A stretch of 64,000 nt of DNA from Chersky-267 sp963744115 (GCA_963744115.1 CAVUSI010000003.1:1860001-1924000), one strand, 5' to 3'. Shown: positions 11,133-20,672, numbered from the stretch's first letter. Notes: generated by a model from the sequence alone, not told the origin. Numbers and translations are program-made.

Positions 11133-12118
11133 CGGGCGACCTCCGATCCGGCGGTCGGGGTCCAGCGGTCGTCCGCGCCCCAGTCGCCGACGAACACGAC
11201 CTCCGGTTCGAGCTCGACGCCGAACCGTCGGGCGACCTCGGTCCGGACGAGCTCGCCCAGACCGCGCACGTCGGCGGCGGTCCCCTTCCGGTCGTTGACC
11301 AGGAAGTTGGCATGCTTCTCGCTGACCGAGGCGCCCCCCAGGCGGGTCCCCTTGAGCCCGGCCGCATCGATCAGCCGGCCGGCGGAGTCGTCCGGGGGGT
11401 TGCGGAAGTACGAGCCGGCGCTCGGGATGCCGAGGGGCTGGTGCGCCTGGCGCCAGTGGCGGATGTCGTCGAGCCGTACCCGGATCTCGTCGGGCGTGGC
11501 CGGGCTGAGTCGGAACGTCGCGGACACGACGATCTCGGGGACGGCGTCGGGCGACGCACGATGCTTGAGCCGGCTGTCGCGGTAGCCCAGCTCGAGCGCC
11601 TCGGGGTCCTGACGCGTCTCGGTCCCGTCCGCGGTCATCACCATGGCGCTCTCGAGGATCGTCTCCACGTCCGACTCGTGGGCGCCCGCGTTCGCCCAGA
11701 CGGCGCCCCCGACCGAGCCCGGGATGGCCAGCCCGAACTCGAGCCCGGACAGCCCGGCACCCTGGGTGACGGTCGCGGCCCGGGCCATCGGCACGCCCGC
11801 CTCGGCGACCAGCCGATCGTCGCGGACCTCGGTCCCCTCGGCGCGGACCTGGATGACGACCCCGCGGACCCCGGCGTCGGCGATGACGACGTCGCTGCCC
11901 CGACCGAGGACCACGTGCGGGATCCCTCGGGTCCGGACGAACTTGACCAGCGCCCGCAGCTCGAACGCGTTGTGGGCGACCGCGAACAGATCGGCCGGTC
12001 CGCCGACGCGCATCGTGGTGAACCGGGCGAGCGGCTCGTCGCGCGATGTCTTGACCCCGAGCCGGCGCTGGATCTCGGTGCCCAGGGCGATCGGATCGAA
12101 GGCCGTCGCGGCCGTCAT
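11129..12118 (-). CDS. murB: UDP-N-acetylmuramate dehydrogenase MurB
   Basis: FAD-dependent reductase making UDP-MurNAc from enolpyruvyl-UDP-GlcNAc; 329 residues. Visible: TTMRVGGPADLFAV, VLGRGSDVVIADAGVRG (FAD binding), GLSGLEFGLAIPGSVGGAVWANAGAH (its IPGSVGGA and NAGAH blocks), and the type-II catalytic serine region GIPSAGSYFRNP. C-terminal KHANFLVNDRKGTA is typical. The ATG forms an ATGA overlap with the murG stop. murC, which usually sits between murG and murB, is absent here. Confidence 0.96.
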   Translation of the reverse strand: MTAATAFDPIALGTEIQRRLGVKTSRDEPLARFTTMRVGGPADLFAVAHNAFELRALVKFVRTRGIPHVVLGRGSDVVIADAGVRGVVIQVRAEGTEVRDDRLVAEAGVPMARAATVTQGAGLSGLEFGLAIPGSVGGAVWANAGAHESDVETILESAMVMTADGTETRQDPEALELGYRDSRLKHRASPDAVPEIVVSATFRLSPATPDEIRVRLDDIRHWRQAHQPLGIPSAGSYFRNPPDDSAGRLIDAAGLKGTRLGGASVSEKHANFLVNDRKGTAADVRGLGELVRTEVARRFGVELEPEVVFVGDWGADDRWTPTAGSEVAR

Positions 12119-13269
12119 GCCGCCGCCTCCCGCGAACGTCGGTCGAGGGCGTCGCGGTCCGGGAAGGACCGGCGCTCCGCCGCCGCCAGGACCAGCTCGG
12201 CGACCGCCGCCGCGGCTCCGGGCCGCCCGAGCTCCCGCGCCGCCGCCGACATCCGGGCGTGCGCCTGGGGATCGTCGAGCAGGGCCGCCGCGTCGAGCAG
12301 GGCCGCCGCGTCGAACGCCTCGTCCGCCACGAGGCGCGCTGCGCCGGACTCGACCAGCCGACGGGCGTTGGCGCGCTGGTGTCCGGCGGCGTGCGGGTAT
12401 GGGACGACGACCAACGGCTTTCCCAGCGCCGTGGCCTCGGCGAGCGTGGAGCTTCCGGCCCGGCCGACGATCAGGTCGGCCGCGACCAGCGCGTCGGTCA
12501 TCTCGGCGCCCAGGAACGGGTACGGCCGATAACGGTCGCGCCGTTCGGGGGGCAGGGCCTCCCGGTCCGCCAGCGCCGCGGCGTAGCCGCCGTCCCCGGT
12601 CACGTGGACGACGTGGACCCGCTCGACCAGACGGGGCAGCGCCTCGGCGACCGCCGCGTTGAACCGACGGACGGCCTGCGACCCGCCGAACACGAGCAGG
12701 AGCCGATCCCCCGGCGGGACGCCGAACCGGGCGCGGGCGGCGTCGGGGTCGACCGACCCGAGGTCGCGGATCGGCGTCCCGGTGAGGTAGCAGCGGTCGG
12801 CGGGTACCGCCAGGGCGGCGCCGGTCTCGGGGAACGAGACGGCCACGACCGAGGCGAGCCGGGCCGTGGCCCGGACGCTTCGTCCGGGGACCACGTTGCC
12901 CTCCCACAGCACGGTCGGGATGCCCAGCGGCCTCGCGGCGATGAGGACCGGGATCGCCACGTAGCCACCGGTCGTGAAGATCGCCGCGGGACGCAGACGG
13001 GCCAGGATCGCCGCGGCCTGGGGCACCGACACGGCCAGCCGGATCGGATCGAGGACGAGGTGGATCGACCGCTCGGTCGAGCGCAGCGAGCGGAGCGCCA
13101 ACCGCCGGAGCGGGATGTCGGAGGCGCGGACGATCGACCCCTCGAGCCCACGCTGCCCACCGATCCAGGACAACTCGGCCTCAGGGTCGCTGGCGCGTAG
13201 CGACCGGGCGACGGCCAGAGCCGGGTAGATGTGCCCGCCCGTTCCGCCGCCCGCGATCAGCAGACGCAT
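12115..13269 (-). CDS. murG: UDP-GlcNAc:lipid I N-acetylglucosamine transferase MurG
   Basis: Peripheral GT-B glycosyltransferase converting lipid I to lipid II; 384 residues. N-terminal LIAGGGTGGHIYPALAVA carries the two glycine loops; GGYVAIPVLIAA and the C-terminal donor site GRAGSSTLAEATALGKPLVVVPYPHAAGHQ (quoted as GRAGSSTLAEATALGKP and PYPHAAGHQ) are present. I chose the ATG at 13269, which begins MRLLIAGGG; a TTG at 13290 would add seven residues. The start lies 89 bases inside the end of ftsW, the longest overlap in the cluster. Confidence 0.95.
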   Translation of the reverse strand: MRLLIAGGGTGGHIYPALAVARSLRASDPEAELSWIGGQRGLEGSIVRASDIPLRRLALRSLRSTERSIHLVLDPIRLAVSVPQAAAILARLRPAAIFTTGGYVAIPVLIAARPLGIPTVLWEGNVVPGRSVRATARLASVVAVSFPETGAALAVPADRCYLTGTPIRDLGSVDPDAARARFGVPPGDRLLLVFGGSQAVRRFNAAVAEALPRLVERVHVVHVTGDGGYAAALADREALPPERRDRYRPYPFLGAEMTDALVAADLIVGRAGSSTLAEATALGKPLVVVPYPHAAGHQRANARRLVESGAARLVADEAFDAAALLDAAALLDDPQAHARMSAAARELGRPGAAAAVAELVLAAAERRSFPDRDALDRRSREAAA

Positions 13270-14458
13270 CGTTCCATGTGCCTCGTTCAACGGTCTCGCG
13301 TGAGATCGACAGGAGGATCCCGACGGCGGCCAGGCTGATCGTCAGGGACGAGCCGCCGGCGCTGATGAAGGGAAGGGTGATCCCGGTGATCGGGAACAGC
13401 GCGACGACGACGCCGATGTTGATGAACGCCTGGACGCACAGCCAGGTCGTGATCCCGGCGGCGAGCAGCGCTCCGAACGTGTCAGGGGCGGCGAGGGCGA
13501 CCCGGATGCCCTGGTAGGCGAGGATCACGAACAGGACGACGACCAGACCGGCGCCGAGCAGGCCGAACTCCTCGCCGATCACCGCGAAGATGAAGTCGTT
13601 GCTGGCGTTCGGCAGGAACAGCCCACCGGCGCCCCGGCTCTGCCCGAGCCCGAGCCCGAACAACCCGCCCGACCCGAGCGCCATGAGTCCCTGCACCGAG
13701 TGGAAGCCGATCGTGTCGGGGTAGGCCCACGGATCGATCCAGGCCCGGATCCGCTCGAGCTGGTAGCCGTGCAGGGCGAACATCACGATCCCGACGAAGC
13801 CGCTGACCAGCAGGACGACGACGTGGACGATGTTCGCCCCGGCCAGCAGGAACATCGTCAGGCCGGTCACGGCCAGGACCATCGACGTGCCGAGGTCGGG
13901 CTCCTTGAGGACGAGGGCGACGATCGGCAGGAAGACGATGAGGAACGGGATCGTCCCGCTGAGGAGACCGCCGACCTTCTCCCCGCGCTTGGCGAACCAG
14001 TGAGCGAGGTAGACGACCAGGGCGAGCTTGGCGAACTCGGCCGGGTGGACGGCCGGCAGCGGTCCGATCTTGAGCCAACGGGCCGACCCACCGACGGTCT
14101 GCCCGAGGCTCGGGCTGAAGACCAGGATGAGGAGGACGATCGCGATGGCGTACATCGGGATCGACACCAACCGCAGCCGGCGATAGTCGACCCGGGTCAT
14201 CACCAGCATCGCGATCAGCCCCGCCACGCCCCAGGCGACCTGCGGGCCGACCGTCCCGAAGACGTCACCGTCCTGGGCGTACTGCTCCATGGCCGACGAT
14301 GAGAAGACCATCAGGATGCCGATCGCCGACATCGCGATGACGGTGACGAGGATGATGTAGTCCGGCTGATGGGTCTCGCGTCGGAGCGTCTTCGGGACCC
14401 CGCCGGTGGCGGGCCGGGGACGGGTCTGGCTGCGGACGGCCGTCGTCGGGGCGGTCAT
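13181..14458 (-). CDS. ftsW: Lipid II polymerase FtsW (SEDS family)
   Basis: SEDS-family peptidoglycan glycosyltransferase working with the class B PBP at the septum; 425 residues with about ten membrane segments. Family motifs seen: GSARWLKIGPLPAVHPAEFAKLALVVYLAHW (GSARW, HPAEFAKLA), LKEPDLGTSMV, HGYQLERIRAWIDPW, SNDFIFAVIGEEFGLLGA, and PFISAGGSSL near the end. The cytoplasmic tail is Arg-rich and is encoded within the start of murG. The start overlaps the murD stop as ATGA. Confidence 0.96.
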   Translation of the reverse strand: MTAPTTAVRSQTRPRPATGGVPKTLRRETHQPDYIILVTVIAMSAIGILMVFSSSAMEQYAQDGDVFGTVGPQVAWGVAGLIAMLVMTRVDYRRLRLVSIPMYAIAIVLLILVFSPSLGQTVGGSARWLKIGPLPAVHPAEFAKLALVVYLAHWFAKRGEKVGGLLSGTIPFLIVFLPIVALVLKEPDLGTSMVLAVTGLTMFLLAGANIVHVVVLLVSGFVGIVMFALHGYQLERIRAWIDPWAYPDTIGFHSVQGLMALGSGGLFGLGLGQSRGAGGLFLPNASNDFIFAVIGEEFGLLGAGLVVVLFVILAYQGIRVALAAPDTFGALLAAGITTWLCVQAFINIGVVVALFPITGITLPFISAGGSSLTISLAAVGILLSISRETVERGTWNDASADRGRRNGRAHLPGSGRRPVATRQRP

Positions 14459-16029
14459 CGGATGCCCTCGTCGGCGAGGGTCGCGACGGCGGCCTTGAAT
14501 GCCCGCCCGCGCGCCTCGTAGTCGGCGAACATGTCGAAGCTCGCCGCGGCCGGGCTCAGCAGCACGGTCGGGGTGGCGGTCGGTCCGCGGAGCTCGGCCG
14601 CGATCGCGGCGGCTCGACGGACGGCGCCCTCGAGGGTCGCCGCTCGCTCCGTGCGCCGCAGGCCGGACGCCGCGAACCGGCGCTCGAGGTCGGGCCCGCT
14701 CTCGCCGATGAGGACCGCCGCGGCGGCCCGCTCGGCGACGACTGGGCCCAGCCCGGACAGGTCGACGTCCTTGTCGCGGCCGCCGGCGATGAGGACGATC
14801 GGGGGGTCGAACGCCAGGAGCGCGGCGATGACCGCGTCCGGCTGCGTCCCCTGGGAGTCGTTGACGAACCGGATGCCGTCGATCGTGGCGACGGTCTCGA
14901 GGCGGTGCTCGACACCGGTGAAGGCGGCTGCCGCGGCCCGGATCGATGCCGGCGGGATCCCGGCGAGGAGGGCGATCCCGGCGGCGGCCATCGCATTCGA
15001 GATGTTGTGGCGCCCGGGCACGCGCAGCTCGGAGACGGGCAGGATCCGGCCGTCGGCGGGCGGCGAGGCATCGGTCGGAGTGTTCCCGCCGCCTACGGCG
15101 AGCGCGAGGCGCGGGACGCGGTCGGCGACGATCCAGCCGTCCACCAGCCCCAGCCCACCGGCCGACGGCGCCTCGAGTCGGTAGCCGACGACCGTCCCGG
15201 CGACGATTCCCGCGTACGTCGCCACCTCCGGGTCGTCGAGGTTGATCACCAGCGCGCCGTCCGGATCGACCTGCTCGGCGAACCGCCGCTTGACGGCGCG
15301 GTACGCGGCGAGGCTGCCGTGACGGTCGAGGTGATCCGAGGTGACGTTGGTGAAGGCGGCCACGGTGGTCCCGCGGGACAACGTCGGGAGCTGGAGCTCG
15401 GACAGCTCGATGACGACGCGGTCGTCGGGCCGGAGGTCGAGCAGCCGCTCGACGAGGGGCCGGCCGATGTTCCCGCCCAGGAACGCCCGGTGGACCGGGT
15501 CGCTGGCCAGCAGGGCGTACGCCAGCGCCGAGGTCGTCGTCTTGCCCTTCGTCCCGGTGACCCCGATCGTCGTCGTCGGACAGAGCCGGAGGAAGAGGTC
15601 GGGCTCGGACACGATCGCCGGCACGGAGCGATCGCCGGCCGCCCGGGCGGCCGCGACGGCGGCGAGGGCGGCCCGGAGTCGCGGTTCGGTGGTCGGATAG
15701 TCCGGATTGATCGACGGCGACGTCGCGATCAGTGCCATCCCCGCGAGCGCCGTGGCCGGATCGACGTCGGGACCGGCAAGAAGTCGAGCGTCCCGACCGT
15801 CGAGCTGGCCGAGCGCATCCGCTAGCTCCTCGGCCGGACGCCAGTCGTAGACCGTCACCCGGGCCCCGGCATCGACCAGGAACCGGGTCAGGGCGATGCC
15901 GCTCCGGGCCAGACCGAGCACGGCGATCGGTCGGTCGCGCAGCGCGCCGGTGCGGATCCCGTCGAGCGTCAGCTCGTCGGGCTCGAGCGTCGGGCCTGGA
16001 ACGGTCGGAGGCGTCGTCATCGTCGTCAT
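14455..16029 (-). CDS. murD: UDP-MurNAc-L-alanine--D-glutamate ligase MurD
   Basis: ATP-dependent Mur ligase, 524 residues, longer than the usual 450-460 because of Ala/Pro-rich insertions. N-terminal Rossmann part: AVLGLARSGIALTRFLVDAG. P-loop: TIGVTGTKGKTTTSALAYALL. Further motifs: TNVTSDHLDRHGSLAAYRAVK, VPGRHNISNAMAAAGIALL, FVNDSQGTQPDAVIAAL and IAGGRDKDVDLSGL; the last is typical of MurD. The usual ELSSFQLE block reads ELSELQLP. The ATG at 16029 overlaps the mraY stop as ATGA. Confidence 0.93.
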   Translation of the reverse strand: MTTMTTPPTVPGPTLEPDELTLDGIRTGALRDRPIAVLGLARSGIALTRFLVDAGARVTVYDWRPAEELADALGQLDGRDARLLAGPDVDPATALAGMALIATSPSINPDYPTTEPRLRAALAAVAAARAAGDRSVPAIVSEPDLFLRLCPTTTIGVTGTKGKTTTSALAYALLASDPVHRAFLGGNIGRPLVERLLDLRPDDRVVIELSELQLPTLSRGTTVAAFTNVTSDHLDRHGSLAAYRAVKRRFAEQVDPDGALVINLDDPEVATYAGIVAGTVVGYRLEAPSAGGLGLVDGWIVADRVPRLALAVGGGNTPTDASPPADGRILPVSELRVPGRHNISNAMAAAGIALLAGIPPASIRAAAAAFTGVEHRLETVATIDGIRFVNDSQGTQPDAVIAALLAFDPPIVLIAGGRDKDVDLSGLGPVVAERAAAAVLIGESGPDLERRFAASGLRRTERAATLEGAVRRAAAIAAELRGPTATPTVLLSPAAASFDMFADYEARGRAFKAAVATLADEGIR

Positions 16030-17021
16030 GCCAGCGAGTTGATCGAGGCCATGAACAGGGTCACCCCGAGCAGGCCGGCCAGCACCGCCACGATCCAGAA
16101 CCGGACGGTGATCTTCTCCTCGTCCCAGCCGAGCAGCTCGAAGTGGTGGTGGATCGGCGACATCCGGAAGATCCGCCGCCCGCCGGTCGCCTTGAAATAG
16201 GCGACCTGGAGGATGACCGACCCGGTCTCGACCACGAAGACCAGCCCGATCAGCGGCAGGACGACGATCTGCCCGGTGATCAGGGCGGTCACGGCCAGGG
16301 CCGCGCCGAACGCCAGCGACCCAGAGTCGCCCATGATCACCTGGGCCGGGTGCACGTTGAACCAGAGGAAGCCCATGATCGCGCCGATGATGATCGCGCA
16401 GAGCAGGGCGAGATTCGGCTGGTGCGGCACGTTGAGCAGCGCGATGATCATGTAGGCCACGTAGGAGAAGGCGAGCGTCCCGCCGGCGAGGCCGTCGAGC
16501 CCGTCGGTGATGTTCACCCCGTTGCTCGCGGCGACGATGGCGAAGGCGGCGAACAGGATGTACAGCCACGGACCGATCGCGACGTCGCCGACGAACGGCA
16601 CCCGGATCGCATCGATGTCGAAGTGGCGCTGGATATAGACCGCCGCGAGGACCGCCACGACGACCTGCCAGATGAGCTTGCGCCGGACGCTGATCCCGGT
16701 CCCGGTCTTGGCGTTCCGGTAGTCGTCGAAGGCACCCAGCGCGCCGACGCCGAGCAGAGCCGCCAGCGGCGAGAAGGTGTCCCAGGTGTCCGGGCCGACC
16801 GCACCCAGGAAGAGCGCGATCGCCGCGACGATCAGGATGAGCAGGATCCCACCGCCGGTCGGCACGCCCTGCTTGACCTGATGGCTGGCCGGGCCCTCCT
16901 CGCGGATGTTCTTGCCGAACCGGACATAGCGGAGCAGCCGGATGTACGGCGGCATCAGGATGACCACGATGATGAAGGCCAGCAGGAGCCCCTGGATGAG
17001 CTCGACCGTCCCGATCCTCAT
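16026..17021 (-). CDS. mraY: Phospho-MurNAc-pentapeptide transferase MraY
   Basis: Integral membrane enzyme making lipid I from UDP-MurNAc-pentapeptide and undecaprenyl phosphate; 331 residues and about ten membrane segments. Motifs: GVPTGGGILLIL, GALGAFDDYRNA (the catalytic Asp pair), NGVNITDGLDGLAGG (the NxxNxxDGxDGL site) and FRMSPIHHHFELLGWDEEKI (the His cluster that binds substrate). It overlaps murD and murF by four bases each. Confidence 0.96.
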   Translation of the reverse strand: MRIGTVELIQGLLLAFIIVVILMPPYIRLLRYVRFGKNIREEGPASHQVKQGVPTGGGILLILIVAAIALFLGAVGPDTWDTFSPLAALLGVGALGAFDDYRNAKTGTGISVRRKLIWQVVVAVLAAVYIQRHFDIDAIRVPFVGDVAIGPWLYILFAAFAIVAASNGVNITDGLDGLAGGTLAFSYVAYMIIALLNVPHQPNLALLCAIIIGAIMGFLWFNVHPAQVIMGDSGSLAFGAALAVTALITGQIVVLPLIGLVFVVETGSVILQVAYFKATGGRRIFRMSPIHHHFELLGWDEEKITVRFWIVAVLAGLLGVTLFMASINSLA

Positions 17022-18478
17022 GGTTCGAGCTCCCGGCGGAGCGCCTCCACCAGGGTGTCGAGCGCCAGCCCGCGCGAGGCCTTGACCAGGACCACGTCGC
17101 CCGGGATCAACCGCGGTCGGAGCTCGTCGTGGGCGGTCTCCGCATCGGCGACGCGCAGGATCCGTTCGGGCTCGAGCCCCGCTTCTCGCGCGCCTTCGAC
17201 CATCGCGTCGGCGTCACCCTCGGGGTCGTCACCGACCACGATGAGCAGGTCGACGACGCGGGCCGCCGCCCGGCCGACCTCGAGGTGACCGGCGGTGCTC
17301 TCCTCGCCCAACTCGAGCATCTCGCCGAGGACCGCGACCCGGCGGCCGCGCAGACCGGCCAGGACGTCGAGCGCGGCCAGCATCGACGCCGGCGCGGCGT
17401 TGTAGCTGTCGTCGATGACCGTCACATCGCCCAGACGGATGAGCTCACCCCGGTGCGCTGCGCCGGTCGCCGACCCGAGGGCTGCCGCGATCTCGTCCGG
17501 GGCGATCCCCGCGGCCAGCCCGACCGCTGCCGCCGCCAGGGCGTTGTGGACGGCATGCCGGCCGAGGAGCGGGATCGAGACGGGCTGGCTGCCGCGGGGC
17601 GTTCGCAGGTCGAACCGCATCCCATCCGGGCCGTCCGAGGTGACTGCCGCGGCCCGGACGTCGGCTCCCTCGGCGAACCCGTAGGTCATGACCCGGGCCG
17701 GCGTCCGCTCCGCCATCCTGAGGACGCGCTCGTCGTCGGCGTTGAGGATCGCCGTGCCGGACGGCGGGAGACCCTCGACCAGGCGCCCCTTCTCGAGCTC
17801 GATCGCCTCGATCGTCCCGATCCGCGACAGGTGGACCGGCTGGACGGCGGTCACGACACCGATCCGCGGCGCCCCGATCCGGACCAGGTCGGCGATCTCG
17901 CCCTCGACGTACATCCCCATCTCGAGGACGAGCGCCTCGTCCGACCGGTCGAGCCGGAGGACCGTCAGCGGCAGCCCGATCTCGTTGTTCTCGTTGCCCT
18001 CGTTCTTGCGGGTCCGGAACCGGCTGCCGAGGACGGCCGCGACGGCTTCCTTCGTCGAGGTCTTGCCGATGCTGCCGGTGATCCCGACCGTCAGCGGATC
18101 GAACCGACGCCGCCACGACGCGGCGAGGGCGTGGAGGGCCGCGAGCGGCTGGCCGACGCGGACGACCGCGACGTCGCCGAGCGCGGACCCGAGGGCGACC
18201 GGTCGACTCACCAGGAGCGCCGCGGCCCCCGCCTCGACCGCCGCCGCGAGGTGCTCGTGACCGTCCGTCCGCTCCCCGGGGAGCGCGATGAACAGGTTCC
18301 CGGGCTCGATCCGTCGCGAGTCGACGGCCGCTCCGCGGATCGGGCGGCCCGACGACCGCTCGAGCCGTCCGCCCGTGATCCGGGCGATCTCGGCGTCGTC
18401 GAACGCATCGTCGGCCGGACGGGGCAGCGACGGCGGGGGCGCGTCGGTCACGGTCGCCAGTCTCCCATCGGGGCTCAC
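17018..18478 (-). CDS. murF: UDP-MurNAc-tripeptide--D-alanyl-D-alanine ligase MurF
   Basis: Mur ligase adding D-Ala-D-Ala to complete the pentapeptide; 486 residues. N-terminal domain: AVDSRRIEPGNLFIALPGERTDGHEHL (RIEPGNLFIALPGERTDGH). P-loop: VGITGSIGKTSTKEAVAAVL. Also KNEGNENNEIGLPLTVLRL, the MurF-type LEMGMYVEGEIADLVRIGAP, NALAAAAVGLAAGI and IDDSYNAAPASMLAALDVL. The GTG at 18478 forms a GTGA overlap with the ftsI stop, which decides the start. The murE gene that normally precedes murF is missing. Confidence 0.94.
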   Translation of the reverse strand: MSPDGRLATVTDAPPPSLPRPADDAFDDAEIARITGGRLERSSGRPIRGAAVDSRRIEPGNLFIALPGERTDGHEHLAAAVEAGAAALLVSRPVALGSALGDVAVVRVGQPLAALHALAASWRRRFDPLTVGITGSIGKTSTKEAVAAVLGSRFRTRKNEGNENNEIGLPLTVLRLDRSDEALVLEMGMYVEGEIADLVRIGAPRIGVVTAVQPVHLSRIGTIEAIELEKGRLVEGLPPSGTAILNADDERVLRMAERTPARVMTYGFAEGADVRAAAVTSDGPDGMRFDLRTPRGSQPVSIPLLGRHAVHNALAAAAVGLAAGIAPDEIAAALGSATGAAHRGELIRLGDVTVIDDSYNAAPASMLAALDVLAGLRGRRVAVLGEMLELGEESTAGHLEVGRAAARVVDLLIVVGDDPEGDADAMVEGAREAGLEPERILRVADAETAHDELRPRLIPGDVVLVKASRGLALDTLVEALRRELEP

Positions 18479-20286
18479 GGACCCGCCTGGGCCGCAGGCT
18501 TGGGAAGGTCGAGCGTGGTCATCGCGTCGGTCGCGATGCGGCGGAACAGCTCGTACGACTCGACCGCCAGCGGCAGGTTGCCCTGGGCGATCATCAGCGG
18601 CTTCGCCTCGTGGATCGTCACCGCGATGATGAGCTCGGGCGTGCCGCGCCCGATGTATCCGACGAAGCTGTAGTTGTACTTGTTGGCCTTCCACGCGCCG
18701 TGGCCGTGGTTCGCCCGTGGATCCCAGATCTGCGCCGTCCCCGTCTTGCCGCCGACGTCGTATCCGCGCACGAGTGTCTTCTCGGCGTACCACGGGACCG
18801 TGTGGACGACGTGGCTCATCAGGTCGGTCAGCGTCTTGCTGAGCGCCGGCGACATCACCTGACCGCGCGGACCGGGCTCGGTGTCGCGGTCGCCGACGCC
18901 GAGGACGACGTGCGGCATCACCAACGTCCCGCCGTTGGCCATGGCGGCATAGGCGGTCACCAGCTGGAGCTGGGTCACGGCGACGCCCTGACCGAACGAG
19001 CCGTTGGCGACGTCGACCTGGCTCCAGTGCTTCAGGGCGGGATCGCGGACCAGACCGGCGGCTTCGCCGGCCAGGTCGACTCCGGTCTTCTGGCCGAAGC
19101 CGAGCCGCGCCCAGGCCCCGGCCAGGATCGAGGCCGAGCGGGCCGTCGTCTTGCCAAGCGCCAGCGCGATCCGGGCCGCCCCGACGTTGCGCGAGTAGGC
19201 CACGATGTCGCGCGCCTGCATGTAGCCGTTGGCGTGGCGGTCCGCGTCGTAGATCCGGTTCTGGCCGTGGTCCAGCGACAGCGACCCGGAGTCGAGGATC
19301 CGATCGGACAGCTTGAGCGTGCCCTGCTCAAGGCCGGCCATCGCGGTGACCATCTTGAAGACGGACCCCGGCTCGTAGACCTGCGACACGATCGGGTCGA
19401 CGAAGACGGATGGGTCCTGGGCGGCGATCGTCCGGTAGTCGTTGGCGTCGTACGACGGGTAGCTGGCCATCGACAGGATCGCCCCGGTCCTGGGGTCCAT
19501 GACGACCGCCGAGACGCTGACGGCCTTGTCCGCGGTGTAGGCGGCCAGGACCTCCTGCTCGGTCGCGAGCTGGAGGTCGGTGTCGATCGTCAGGCGGATG
19601 TCGGATCCGGCGACGCCGGGACTGAGGACCTGGGCGGTGTCGGTGATCGGACGGCCGACCACGTCCCGCTCGGCCAGCAGCTCGCGGGGCGTCCCGGCGA
19701 GCTCGGCCTGGTAGCGCTCCTCGACGCCGTACTGGCCCTGACCGTCCCGATTGACGAAGCCCAGGAGGTGAGCGGCGAGCGTGGTCCCGGCCGCGCCGCC
19801 CGCCTGAGGGTAGACCCGCACCGCCTCCGGTTCGAGGGTGATCGTCTTGAGGTCCCCGGCCGCCACCGCGTCGCGGATCTGGTCGGCGATCGCCTGGTCG
19901 AGTCCGTGGGCGAGGATGACGTACGGCTTGTCGGCGCTGATCTTGTCGGACAGGGCGCGAGCGGCGTCGGGATCGAGCCCCAGGATCCGACCCAGTTCGT
20001 TGCCGGTCCGCTGCTGATCGGCCAGGTCCATCTGGTCGGGAGCCGCCGCGACGAGGTATCGCTCGACGGTCGTGGCCAGGACGACCGTCCCGGTCCGGTC
20101 GTAGATCGTCCCGCGCTTGACCGGCTCCTCGAACTGGACCGTCGTCTGGCGCTCGGCCTTGGCGGCCAGCGTGTCGTGCTCGTGGACCTGCCACCACAGG
20201 AGGCGGCTGAAGAGCGAGGCGCCGACGACCAGGAAGATGACCAGGACGAGCAGGAGGCGGCGGCGCGAATCGGTCCGTCCGAGCAT
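18475..20286 (-). CDS. ftsI: Class B penicillin-binding protein (FtsI/PBP2-type transpeptidase)
   Basis: Septal transpeptidase cross-linking peptidoglycan with FtsW; 603 residues. One N-terminal membrane segment (LLLVLVIFLVVGASLFSRLL), then the dimerisation domain beginning KRGTIYDRTGTVVLATT, then the transpeptidase domain with all three active-site motifs: SVFK (EPGSVFKMVTAMAGL), SRN (VAYSRNVGAARIAL) and KTG (VGGKTGTAQIWDP). No PASTA repeats follow, unlike many Firmicutes homologues. It starts 11 bases after ftsL ends. Confidence 0.95.
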   Translation of the reverse strand: MLGRTDSRRRLLLVLVIFLVVGASLFSRLLWWQVHEHDTLAAKAERQTTVQFEEPVKRGTIYDRTGTVVLATTVERYLVAAAPDQMDLADQQRTGNELGRILGLDPDAARALSDKISADKPYVILAHGLDQAIADQIRDAVAAGDLKTITLEPEAVRVYPQAGGAAGTTLAAHLLGFVNRDGQGQYGVEERYQAELAGTPRELLAERDVVGRPITDTAQVLSPGVAGSDIRLTIDTDLQLATEQEVLAAYTADKAVSVSAVVMDPRTGAILSMASYPSYDANDYRTIAAQDPSVFVDPIVSQVYEPGSVFKMVTAMAGLEQGTLKLSDRILDSGSLSLDHGQNRIYDADRHANGYMQARDIVAYSRNVGAARIALALGKTTARSASILAGAWARLGFGQKTGVDLAGEAAGLVRDPALKHWSQVDVANGSFGQGVAVTQLQLVTAYAAMANGGTLVMPHVVLGVGDRDTEPGPRGQVMSPALSKTLTDLMSHVVHTVPWYAEKTLVRGYDVGGKTGTAQIWDPRANHGHGAWKANKYNYSFVGYIGRGTPELIIAVTIHEAKPLMIAQGNLPLAVESYELFRRIATDAMTTLDLPKPAAQAGP

Positions 20287-20297
20287 CGGTCGATCGG

Positions 20298-20672
20298 CTA
20301 TCGGGCGGGCACGACGAGGGGCTCGGCCAGCTGGTCGAGCCCGAGGTCGATGGCCTGCTTGCGGATCGCCGGGCCGCGGCCGAGTCGGTTGAGGTCGGCC
20401 ACCAGCTCGTCACGCTGGGCCTCGAGCGTCGTCCGCTGGTTCGTCAGACGGTCGATCTCGTACCCGGTCGCCGACACCCGGACGCTCTGCACGAGCGAGA
20501 AGAAGGCGAGCAGGAACGCCAGGGCGATGCCACCCAGGAGGATGCCGACCCGACCGGGACGGCGGCGGGCGCGGACGGCGGAGCGGGCTCGCCGACGCTC
20601 GAGCGTCGGCGTCTCGACGGTGCGCGGCGGAAGGAACGTCTGGCGAGCCCGTGCGCCCTGGTAGACGGCCAC
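20298..20672 (-). CDS. ftsL: FtsL-like septum formation protein
   Basis: A 124-residue bitopic protein: basic cytoplasmic head, one membrane segment (VGILLGGIALAFLLAFFSLVQ, about residues 42-62 with core LLGGIALAFLLAFFSLV), then a coiled-coil (YEIDRLTNQRTTLEAQRDELVADLNRL). Size, topology and position between rsmH and ftsI match FtsL. Sequence similarity is weak, as is usual for FtsL. The GTG start shares one base with the TAG stop of the gene upstream. Confidence 0.8.
   Translation of the reverse strand: MAVYQGARARQTFLPPRTVETPTLERRRARSAVRARRRPGRVGILLGGIALAFLLAFFSLVQSVRVSATGYEIDRLTNQRTTLEAQRDELVADLNRLGRGPAIRKQAIDLGLDQLAEPLVVPAR

Noticed and set aside
18610..20664. A 684-codon plus-strand open frame
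   Set aside because: Antisense to ftsI and ftsL; composition is Arg/Asp/Gly-rich and family motifs are absent.
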